A stretch of DNA of 64,000 bases from Rallus limicola (taxonomy: Eukaryota > Chordata > Aves > Gruiformes > Rallidae). The notes below the pieces were generated by a model. It was not told the origin of the DNA and searched no databases. It worked only from the letters and a program-made list of their open reading frames with translations. Numbering within the stretch: position 1 is the first letter of the stretch; each line of letters starts with the position of its first letter. The stretch is taken from the NCBI GenBank assembly GCA_022605955.1, contig JAKCOZ010000001.1, forward strand, positions 81,890,520-81,954,519, in the 5' to 3' direction. Positions 47,701 through 56,499 of this stretch are shown here, piece after piece. The translations under genes and the position numbers were made by a program.

Positions 47701-50700
47701 ATTCTGGGTTGCTAAACACCAGCTCAAATAAAGTGCAAGGATAAATAAGCCTCTCGGGGGCTTTGTGGCCAGGAGGAAGCCATTCACGAGCAATCCCCAT
47801 GGGGGAAAAGAGCCTGAAGAGCTTTCTTGGGCAGCAGTCTAAACAGCCCTCTCCTCAGCTTCAGGCTATGAGAGCACCCAAATATCATGTCTTGTGATGC
47901 TGCTGTGCATGCATGGAGGAATCAGGTAGCTTTTGCTAAGAAAATGCCAACAAACTATGCTTGAAAATTTCTGTAACTGTCTCCCTAGAGTGCACTACTG
48001 GGAAATATGACTACTGTCTTCATTTGACTGACACTGTCCACATAAATCATGAGTGATGCCTTGACTTGGTGACAGACACCACCTCCTGTCGGCTTTCTAG
48101 CTCAGTGGATGTACCAATATATGTAAAAAATAATCTTGTGAAATCACTGATTTGTTTTCAGCTACAGTTCCACTTCCAAGGCACCATTGCAGATTAAAGT
48201 CACATTCATTCAGCTTCATTTAAAGCCACATTTCCCACACAGACTTTATTCTAAGCTGCAGGAGCAATGCTTTTTTTTTTCCCCTGAAGCCTTCTGAAGG
48301 TGAAGAGGAAGAAACTACAAGTGGGAAGTCAGGCTTGTTATTAGGCACAATTGTGTAAGTCCATAGTAGCCACTTCATCATGCAGTGCTCATTTCCAAGT
48401 TCCCAGTAATCCTGGTTCAGAATGTATCTGAACACTCCTGGGATGTTCAGCACAGATGACAAATGGAGTGATCACTACACCCTTCCTACTTACCACCCCC
48501 CCCCCGGCTCACTAAATGAGTGCGGGCTTTAGAAGCCTCAGTACCAAGCAATGCCCTGCCAGGCTTTGTCACCCTCTACCTCATCCCAGAAGTGCAAAAA
48601 GCCAGGGCATCTTTTCTACAAAGGCAGCAAGTTCTTTCTCCTTGGCAGGTGGCGTTCCTGGAGCTTGAGAGTCAGAGACAGGCACTGAGATGGGAGACCA
48701 AAGCAGAGAACTGCAGCTCCACAGGAGCCGCATACACTCACGGGACTCCCCTGCCTCCTCCCTGCTGCTATCCAAACTGAGCGGGGAGTTACACACCAGA
48801 GCGGCCCCATGACACACCCACCACCCAGGCAGCACCTGAAGCCAGGAGCACACCTGAAACCCCCTGCCTCAGCCAGGGATTCTTCTCCAGTGCAGCTGGG
48901 AAGAAGGGCTTCATGCAGCAGCCAGCTCTGGCTCCCGCACCAGCCGATGCCGGAGGCTGCGTTGCACAGGCTGCGCACCACAAGATGGCAGGACGCACAG
49001 CCCGACTTGCACTGGGGCAGGGAACAGGAGAAGGATGGAGTATGATTTTTAAACGCTCACTACACTGTGTTTTAAGAGGCAACGTCCTCACTCTTCCCTA
49101 TTAGCAGCGCAAGTCCGCTGTGCTTACAGCGGAGACCGGGCCTGCAGCACACAGGGAACCGGGGCTGTCGGTGTGCAAGGGCTGAGCCCTTCCCCCACAC
49201 CAAGACAGAAGCAGGGGGAAGGGAGTATCATGGAAAGGTACAAAACTCAGCTTGCCCTGAAGCCCTGTGTAACATTCCTGTGGTGTTCAATGCAGAAACC
49301 AATTAGCATAGTAATGACACTTGGCTACAAAAATAGCCCTTTCTGGCTTTCAATGCTGTACCCATGTCAATAACTCGATAGAGCATCCTGCAGGTTCTGC
49401 TGCCGTTAGGAAGTGTTTTGGAACATGAATGATAACATCACTGCCCCTACAGCATTTGCTCCTGCCAGTCCCAAAGGTAACCACAGCTTCCCATTTCCCA
49501 GCCTTTTTGGGCTGACACAGCAGTGACTTGCCCAAGGAGGACAAAGCACTGCAACAAGAATTAAAAAAACACCTAACAGGTTTTCTACTTTCCTAGAAAA
49601 TCCAGGGCCCTATCAAGCTGCCAATATATTTACTCAGCCTGCAAAGCTTCCCACAAGAACAAGGAACTGTAATTGCCTAACACCCTGTTTCCAAGATCAC
49701 AATCTGTAGGGGTCTCAGACTACAGAACACAAATTTGGTGCTCACCAAGCACCAGAGCAAATCCATGCTTGTGTTCATTGCCAGAAGAGCAGCAGTGCCT
49801 GCAGCCCAGGGGAGAGCCCTATACAGTGAGGGAAGCCAGGCACTGCTCACCTCCCAAACACAGCAACTCACTGCAGCACCAGTCTCCGTGAGAGGCCACA
49901 TTAAAAGGCTGGTTTTTGACACACTGTGGTCTAAACAGTTGCTGTGCTACAGGATTAGGAACGGACTTGAAGTTAAGAGCCAGACTCCACCACATCTTAC
50001 ACCTAGGTTATCCAAATTTGCAGAAAGTTATCCCACAATGCCCTGCAGAGAACCCCGTACTATTAACTGGTAAATGACCCCCTGAAGTTGTACACGTGCA
50101 CCAGCACAGCTTGGTGCAAACCCCTTGCTTACTGGGCTGACTGTTGCCATACATTCAAGGAGCTGGATGTTGTTCCCCTGGATGTCAGAACACATGCTGA
50201 AAGCCCATTACACAGATCCCTGATGACCTTTTCATTCCTCCTCCATTTTCATTTCTGTAGCACACACCAGAAGAGCATGACAAAACTCAGTTCTATTTCT
50301 TGGCTTAAAAAGAGATAAGCCCCAGAGGAAAAAGAAACCACCCTGGTGCAGTTATCAATTAAGAGATGAGTAAAAATCCTCTGCAGGCTGAAATCTCACA
50401 CATAAACATTGCCACAGGATTGATTTAAAACTAAAATTGCAAACTGCTATTACACAGAAAGCAGTTTACCTAGAATGAGTAATTATGTGACATCAGGCTA
50501 AACAGCAGGTCTACCTGGACGTGACTCAAGATCCATGGGCTTCTTCACTAATTACTTCACGTCTAGTGAGACCACTGGGCTTCAGCCGGGGAAAAATGCA
50601 TTATTAAAACAACTACTCCGCCATTAGCCTTGTTGGCTTTTCGAATGCAGCTGACACCTCGGGGCAGTAGCTGTGACAGTTTAGCCTGTCCTGCAACTAC

Positions 50701-53700
50701 CAGAGCCCCTTGCAGAGGCAGCAGCAGTCACTTTCAGTGCTTGAGACTGCATACCCCAGCCGCAGCGCATTAAGAAGCATCACACACTACCACAGCCGTT
50801 ACCGTCTCCACTGTCTTTACAAAGCACCAGTGAGAAAGCAGTTATGTGAAAGAGATGATTTTTTGCCGAGATGGGCCACCATTTGGTGATGCTGGCATTC
50901 CCTCCATTGCTAGAGCAGGGAATCAACACTGCACTGCAGACAGTGGGGCTGTAAGACGTCGTGTGACACCGGAGCCAACTCGTGTAGCTACGAGCCATCA
51001 GCCTCACAATTGTCACTTAAATACCACCGTTATTAAAAGCTTCTGAACTGTTTTACAGAGCAACTGGAGACAGATCGTTACCATCCCCAGTGCCAAGCAG
51101 CCTCAAGGTCATTTGTAATGTGGGAAAGCAGCAGTTGCGCAGCTCCCCTGCCACGCTCTGAGCGGCTGCTGGCTGCAGCCGGAACCACAGCGCAGCAGAG
51201 CCTGGACGGGCAGCGCAGGGAACCTGCGGCAACGGACAGTTACTCCATTCGCCCCTACCAAAGGCAGGCTGGGCACAGGCACTGCTCAAACCCTCACTTT
51301 AATTTTGAGCAGAGACATCTGTCTAGCAAAGATAGGTCATGCATCAGTGACTACAAGCAAGACCCACCGTTAGCCCTCCCCGCAACACACTCAATTGAAA
51401 CACCCATTAGTAAAGGCTACCATCTCCCTAGATCACAGAGCCTGGTTCAGTGTTGGCTAAAGGAATTCAGTAAGCACACCCAGAATTAGCATGGTCCCCT
51501 TTCTCCCTGTGTACCCCAGTCCCACAGATAGAGCTGACACCATACCTTCATGTCTTCACTTACCACGGGAGCACAGTGGCTATGAAGAGAGAAAAACCAA
51601 ACCCAGCCTCTTCATACAGCTCATTCCCAAGTGAAGCCTGTCAGCCCCACGCTAAACTCCCTCAGTTTAAGGGAAGGGAAGAGCAGCAATCCCAGTTTAA
51701 GCTCCTCTCAGACAGGAGGCATGCTTCATGTGACGCAACCTTTAATTCTAGCATTCGATTGCCTTCAAGCCCCAGCACTGTTAACACAGAAGGCTGAGAA
51801 CATACCCACCCCCTACAAATATGTGTTGCAGCAACGGCGTACTTGTTTCATCCTCCTTCTTGAGGTGAGTAACCAACCCGCCTCCCCAGAACAGCTTGCA
51901 CCAAGTCAGACAGGGGCCTCCTATTTAGTTACCTGGAGGTGCCACTCGATCCTGATATTTGGGCTCAAATTCGCTGACAGTGAGCAACATCACTTGGATG
52001 GTCCCGATGAATATACCTGCCAGGCAACCGTAGAAGATGACATAGAAGAGGAGGATCTTAACTGCAAGAGGGAACAAACAAAGAGGAATTAAATCGAGCC
52101 CTCAAGGCAGTCACGTTTCAGGACAAAATTACCAGTATCTGCCACTTGCCCGTAGGAGCCCAGCACACTGAATTCAGCTGGCAAGCCCTGCCATAGGGGC
52201 ATGTTTTTAACAGTGGGATTATACCCTGATGCTGACAGAAAAATGTAAGTCACTCCAGCTGTTTGGTGATCTGGAAGCACAAACCCCCAAAAATCTGGTA
52301 ATCCATGGATTTGGACTCAGGATTATAAAGCATGAAGACAAAACTGTGTTCTTCCACATTTTAAAGGATCCCTTGGCTGACCCAACACTACCATCACGCA
52401 CCTATCACAGGCGACAAACTTTCAGCAAAGCAAGTGACCAACAAGAAGCAGCTATACTCCAGAAGTGCTCTGAACAGCACCCATTCCACAAAGCTCTGGG
52501 CCTCAAAGCTACTTCCAGGAGAGCCTTCAGGAAGCGTTACATTCACATTTACAAGCAATTTTAAAGCCTGATCTCTCCTAGCAATTCAAGCCATCACCTC
52601 CATTAAAGAAAACCAGAGCAGATTTCGGGCCAAAATTAGCTCAAATAAATACATACGTAGGAAGTTACTGCAGGTTTACCAGCCTTGAACATCTAACAAA
52701 GGTGCTGCTCCTGCACTCTCATACCAACTGGCACGATTACATAATAATCAAAGACTGACCTTAGCTTTGGTCCGAGGGGGAATGAAGGGAGACACCTAGC
52801 AGTCTAGAATAATCTTTGGGCAGGGAGCGGGGGGGGCAGTGTGTGGAGAAGCGTCTGGAGACACAGCATGGCTCAGAGTCTGGGTATCAGTTACCAGTTT
52901 ACAAGGATTATCTCAACTGATTAACTGCACAGTAACATGCCGTACTAGGCATCACCAGGCCGCCTACAGGAAGGATAAGCCAGCCCATGCCAAGCAACTG
53001 TACACTAATCAGGCTGCAGGAGCAAGCAGGCCAGCACAAAGGCCAAGGAGTACTTGAAAGAGACCCGGCTTGATCTTGGAGCGTCATCCTCTAATCGCAA
53101 CCCAAAATCAAGTGGTTTCTCTGAAGGACTTGAAGCCGCCAGCTACAAGGGAAGAGGAGGAAGTACTAGATAGAAGTAGTCCTCCTCCCTCCCCAGCCCC
53201 ATCGGGAAAAAAACTCCTTCAGCAGAGAAGCCCCACGATGAACACAGGCAGTTCTGGTGGTTTTCTTTTCAAGTTTATGAAAGACAGGCGAGCAGGAAGG
53301 ACAGACAGCGACACGGAGGCAGAGGGACACTGTATGAAAGGCACTCCATCCTCTCATCTTCCTTGTATGCACCACCAGAGGAAGCCAGGGCTGGTGGGCA
53401 GAGCTGGGTGCAGTAGCGCGGTGCTCCAGGAGTTAAAAGCACTCTTTGGTATCCAGGCAGCATAAACCAAATGGCTGTGACGTCAGGGACGTGTGGAAAT
53501 TTTTTCCAGAGCACAGTCATAGGAGGTGCTGTTGTAACAAACCAAACACTAATGCTGTTGTCTGCAGCGTAACGCCTTTGAGTTTTGTAACATCAAAAGG
53601 CAAACGCTGGGAGGTTGCTTATTTAATCAGGTTCCCAGCCAGGATGCTCTCAATGCCTAAGACACCTTAAAGGTCACAATCACTCCTAGGTCTCAGAAAA

Positions 53701-54938
53701 TACGCAGCAGGTCTCGCAAACGAGCACGACACTGTCGAATAAGAAAGCTTCCTGCAACAGGTAGGTTTATAACAGAGCAATCAGATCATCAGCCTGCAGA
53801 TTGACTCCACAGATGGAAGTGAGTCCTAGGCAGATAGGTACAGGCACTCTGGGAGAAGGACCTGCTTTCAGCCTCCGCATCTGAAGCACTGCGCAGTTGC
53901 CTGGTGCCTCAGGAGCAGAAAATACCTATCCATGCGCACCCACAACCCAATTCTGCTCACGTAAAGATACAGCAGAAGCCTGCTCTAACCCACCCGCCTG
54001 CCAGAGCTATAGCTGGCGGCTCCGGATGTGGCACCTCCGGCTGATCCATTACAACAGGAGCCGAATTCAACATCGCAAAGGTGGCACACCAGCTGTGGTT
54101 GGCAGCAACTGGAAGACTGTCTATTTGTGTAAAGAAAATGTTAAAAGCCTCTTAGTCTGAGTGCTATTTGTACAGCTCCTAATAAATACATCATGAGCAT
54201 TTAATCGTGAATGCACATATAGCCATTTCCTTCTTGCAGAGCCATGAAAAAGCCAATTGTTCTCCCTCGACGACGTAAAATTAGCTCGGTTTCCTTTATC
54301 CAGAGAAAAGGGATAGGGAAAAAAAATAAAAATAAAAACCACCCTCAAGTGCAGGGCAGATGACGGCTGGCGGCAGGGCTGGCTCCCCCGACGGCGATGC
54401 TCCCGGGCCGGGCCAGCCGCCGGGGAAGGAGACCCAAGGACGAGGCGCCCTCGCCAAGGTCGGCCCGCCCCAGGCTCCATCCCGGAGCCGGGGGCCGACC
54501 CCGCCTCACCCCCGGCCCCACCTGAAGTCACACCTACGCGAGTAACGGCCCCCGGCCCCCGCGGGGCCCCAAGGCGCACGGTTAGGGGGGAGGGGAGAGG
54601 GGGGGGGGGGCGCTGAGGAAAGGTAAGGTAAGAGGCCCCCCCCACCCCCACTTCACCCAGCGGGGTCGCGTCGGCCCCGGCCAAAGCCACAGCCCCCTCC
54701 CTCGCTCGTCCTGCCCCCGCCGGGGGCCGCAGCCCCGCTGCAGCCGGCAGAGGCGGGGCGCCGCGGGCCGTGCTGCAGTAGCCGCCGCATCGCCGCCGCC
54801 TCCCGACCCGGCCCCGCCGCCCCCGGCCCGGCACTCACACCAGCTGCCGCCGGTGCGACCCAGCAGCTCCTTCTTCTCCGAGTTCCAGATGAATTTCTTC
54901 CAGTTGCCATCGCCGTCCTTGGCCTTTCCGCGGGCCAT
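41451..54938 (-). CDS. ATP1B1: ATP1B1, Na+/K+-ATPase beta-1 subunit (complete coding sequence, 6 exons)
   Basis: Complement join of 54839-54938, 51933-52061, 44924-45079, 44034-44218, 42367-42447 and 41451-41717; 918 nt, 305 residues plus TGA, the length of the chicken protein. It is the glycosylated type II membrane subunit that folds, delivers and tunes the Na,K-pump. Residues 1-34 are cytosolic ([20 protein letters not shown]). About 35-61 is the single membrane helix ([18 protein letters not shown]). The rest is extracellular. Visible are the three conserved disulfide pairs (C127-C150, C160-C176, C214-C277), three N-glycosylation sequons (N159 CS, N194 ES, N266 LT) and the YYPYYGK motif at 244-249. 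Start ATG sits in GCCATGG, a strong Kozak context. One intron (exon 4 to 5) uses a GC donor. Tail to tail with NME7. Confidence 0.98.
41718..42366 (-). other. ATP1B1: ATP1B1 intron 5 (649 bp)
   Basis: Donor GTGAGT directly after AAG of exon 5, acceptor CTTCCTAG. No repeats or RNA genes seen. An open frame of 156 codons on + at 41439-41909 is only the antisense of exon 6 running into this intron. Confidence 0.9.
42367..42447 (-). CDS. ATP1B1: ATP1B1 exon 5
   Basis: 27 codons, residues 191-217: [27 protein letters not shown]. The acceptor is TTCTTCTAG, the donor GTGAGT, and both boundaries are in phase 0. It has the NES glycosylation sequon (N194) and C214. Confidence 0.96.
42448..44033 (-). 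other. ATP1B1: ATP1B1 intron 4 (1586 bp), GC-AG type
   Basis: On - the junction reads CCT AAG|GCAAGTATC, and the acceptor is CTTCTAG|GCC. The GC donor in the context AAG|GCAAGT is the usual strong form for GC-AG introns. The nearest GT, four bases on, would shift the frame of exon 5. No repeat or RNA gene is seen inside. Confidence 0.9.
44034..44218 (-). CDS. ATP1B1: ATP1B1 exon 4
   Basis: 185 nt: the last two bases of codon 129 (Asp) and 61 codons up to K190. It encodes [61 protein letters not shown]150, C160 and C176 and the sequon N159-C-S are here. The acceptor is GCTGTGACAG. Confidence 0.97.
44219..44923 (-). other. ATP1B1: ATP1B1 intron 3 (705 bp)
   Basis: Donor GTAAGT, acceptor GTGACAG. 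GC-richer than its neighbours; nothing recognisable inside. Confidence 0.9.
44924..45079 (-). CDS. ATP1B1: ATP1B1 exon 3
   Basis: 156 nt, phase 1 at both ends. It encodes the end of G77, then [51 protein letters not shown], with C127. The acceptor is TTTTCTCAG and the donor GTAAGT. This is the membrane-proximal extracellular segment. Confidence 0.97.
45080..51932 (-). other. ATP1B1: ATP1B1 intron 2 (6.85 kb)
   Basis: Donor GTAACT after ...CCTCCAG, acceptor TTTTCTCAG. I see no CR1, LTR or RNA gene in it, in contrast to the NME7 introns. There are C-rich runs (46304-46318; 48497-48505). The many short open frames reflect moderate GC content and carry no recognisable domain. Confidence 0.85.
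51933..52061 (-). CDS. ATP1B1: ATP1B1 exon 2 (membrane helix exon)
   Basis: 129 nt: the end of F34 and residues 35-76 plus the first base of G77. It encodes [42 protein letters not shown], i.e. the whole transmembrane helix and the start of the ectodomain. The acceptor is CTCTTGCAG and the donor GTAACT. Confidence 0.96.
52062..54838 (-). other. ATP1B1: ATP1B1 intron 1 (2.8 kb)
   Basis: Donor GTGAGT, acceptor CTTGCAG. The part next to exon 1 (about 54360-54838) is CpG island with a long G-run on + (54585-54610). The rest is ordinary intron with an A-rich tract at 54319-54345. First introns of housekeeping genes often hold enhancers; no site can be named with certainty. Confidence 0.85.
54585..54610 (+). 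other. G-run / G-quadruplex motif in CpG island
   Basis: GGGGGGAGGGGAGAGG is followed by eleven or more G on +, in ATP1B1 intron 1, about 230 bp inside the exon 1 boundary. It is on the strand opposite to the transcript (C-rich in the RNA). Confidence 0.7.
54839..54938 (-). CDS. ATP1B1: ATP1B1 exon 1 (coding part)
   Basis: 100 nt: 33 codons plus the first base of F34. It encodes [19 protein letters not shown] and [14 protein letters not shown], the cytosolic N-terminus. ATG at 54936-54938 lies in CACGCCATGG. The donor is GTGAGT (54833-54838 on +). Confidence 0.97.
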
Positions 54939-55190
54939 GGCGTGCGGGCGGGCGAGCGGCGGCGGGGAGAGGTCTAGCCCTCAGCGGGCGGCGCGGGAAA
55001 GCCCCGGCCGGGCTCCGCGCCCCGCGGCACCGGGGAAGTCTGGGGGCGCCCGCCCGCGCTGCGGGACGGCTGGCAGCGCTGGCCCGGTGGCAAGCAGCCC
55101 GGGGAGAGGTGGGCGCTGGCGGGAGCAGCGGCGGAGAGGGAAAGAAGAAAGGAGGGAGAGAAGCCGAGCGAAGCCCACGGGGCACAGAGC
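54939..55190 (-). other. ATP1B1: ATP1B1 5' UTR (start approximate)
   Basis: This runs from the expected cap site, about 30 bases beyond the TATA box, to the ATG; about 250 nt, very GC-rich. There is no ATG in the sense direction within it, so translation should start at the annotated ATG. The cap site is inferred from the TATA position. Confidence 0.6.
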
Positions 55191-55218
55191 AACCGCGCTC
55201 CCCGCCTGCCGCGCCCCT

Positions 55219-55225
55219 TCATATA
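55219..55225 (-). promoter_or_regulatory. ATP1B1: ATP1B1 TATA box
   Basis: On - it reads GCTGTATATGAAGGGG (TATATGA core), about 280 bases before the ATG, in otherwise GC-rich DNA. Mammalian ATP1B1 promoters are also known to have a TATA element. Confidence 0.75.
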
Positions 55226-55256
55226 CAGCGCGGGCTCCGCCCCGCCGCCGCCAGCG

Positions 55257-55261
55257 CCAAT
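55257..55261 (+). promoter_or_regulatory. ATP1B1: CCAAT box (inverted for ATP1B1)
   Basis: GCCAATGGG on + (ATTGG on -), about 35 bases upstream of the TATA box. The context fits an NF-Y site; the spacing is closer to TATA than typical. Confidence 0.6.
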
Positions 55262-55282
55262 GGGCGCGGGCAGAGGGCCCAA

Positions 55283-55290
55283 GGGGCGGG
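55283..55290 (+). promoter_or_regulatory. ATP1B1: GC box (Sp1-type)
   Basis: GGGGCGGG on +, about 60 bases upstream of the TATA box. More GGGCGG-like and CCGCCC-like words surround it; this is the clearest. Confidence 0.6.
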
Positions 55291-55660
55291 ACTCTCAGCG
55301 GCGATGGGACGGGGCCCGGCGGAGACGCGCCGCCCGCGGAAACAGGAGGGGCCGGTGGGGGCTGCGGCGCCGGCGGCAGCTGCCGGTCAGTGCGGGCGGA
55401 CCCTGCCGCGCACCTGAGCCGGCGGGCCTGGCGGGCTGCGGCGGTCGCGGGCGCAGGCACGGGTGCGCGAGCGTGGGCGCGCGTCCCTGCCCGTCCGTTA
55501 GCTGCGGGCGCGTTTGGGCGCGCATGCGGGCGCGTGCCCGCGGGCGCAGGTGTGCAGGCGGGCACGCGGGCACGCGCGCCGGCACACCTGCGCGTTGGCG
55601 CGGAGCACGCTCACGTGCGTGGTTGTGCCGGGGCCGCGGGCCCCCGCCTGGTGCTTTGCA

Positions 55661-55720
55661 ACACACGCACGCACACGCACACACACCCCCTCCGCACACA
55701 CACACACACACACACACACC
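55661..55720. repeat. (CA)n-rich microsatellite upstream of ATP1B1
   Basis: ACACACGCACGCACACGCAC, then ACACACCCCCTCCG, then a pure CA run of about ten units to 55720. It lies about 430 bp upstream of the TATA box. Alternating purine-pyrimidine sequence of this type can form Z-DNA. Confidence 0.85.
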
Positions 55721-56275
55721 CGCCCTCCTTGCGGGTCCTTGTTCCTGCAGAGGCCGGGCCGCCGAGTCGGCAGCGCTGCAGCAGAGGCTGATGGGCCGGG
55801 CGCTGAGCATCGCCCGGGCACTGAGCATCGCCCGCCCGCTTCCCCTCCTCCTCCTCCCGCTGCTGCCCCGCGCCCGCCACGCTCCGGCTGGCTCACGTGT
55901 AACGCGGCTGCGGAATATGTAATGCAAACAGCGCGCCCTGCCCAGCCCCGGGCCCCGCCGCCTTCGCGCCGGAGGCACCTGCCGGGAGCGGCAGGCCGGC
56001 AGGCAGAGCCTCCCCGGGGGCGCGGCTCGCGTGGCGGCTCGCGGGACCTGCCTGCCCACTTGCCTACCCTGGGCGGGCGGGGGTGGGGTAACAGGCCGCG
56101 CCTGCCTTTGCAGGGTGACCTTCAGGGCGCTGCATGAACGCTTCTGTCGCCCCCGGGGCCGGGGGATGGGGCACCCGGCAGGCGACAGCTGGCCCGGCCC
56201 GCCCGATGGGGTTGGGGGATTCCCTGCTGTGAAACCGCTGTGCGGCGCGGCAAGAGCCGTGCTGCCGAGCAGCTT

Positions 56276-56290
56276 CCCCCCCCCCCCCCG
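56276..56290. repeat. Poly(C) run
   Basis: About 14 consecutive C in the upstream end of the CpG island (followed by GTATGG). Prone to length errors in sequencing. Confidence 0.85.
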
Positions 56291-56499
56291 TATGGAACCA
56301 CCCACCTGTCGGGCCCCCACGCTATCCGCGCCGGCGCCCCCCTCCCCTGTAATGCCCAGGTGAGGCCGCCAGAGCCACCCTGCCTGCCAGCCTGTTCAGC
56401 CGGCCTGCGGCCCCCGGCTTTGCCCACAACTTCGGCCCCCACCGCCGCCTCGCCGCGCTTCAGAGTCCGGCACGGCTCTCCCCGGGACGTGGGGGGGTT

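Larger units (their letters stand above)
54360..56480. promoter_or_regulatory. CpG island over ATP1B1 promoter, exon 1 and upstream flank
   Basis: About 2 kb of very GC-rich, CpG-dense sequence spanning the start of intron 1, exon 1, 5' UTR, the TATA/CCAAT/GC-box core and about 1.2 kb upstream. All frames are open for long distances here because stop codons are AT-rich; those frames are composition effects. Boundaries are by eye. Confidence 0.88.

Noticed and set aside
54121..54834. 237-codon frame on - next to ATP1B1 exon 1
   Set aside because: It lies wholly in intron 1 and is open because of CpG-island composition; the real transcript splices at 54839.
54853..56320. Very long open frames on both strands (up to 341 codons) in the ATP1B1 CpG island
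   Set aside because: GC-rich DNA lacks stop codons in every frame. The translations are Arg/Ala/Gly/Pro-rich low complexity and overlap the known promoter, 5' UTR and exon 1.
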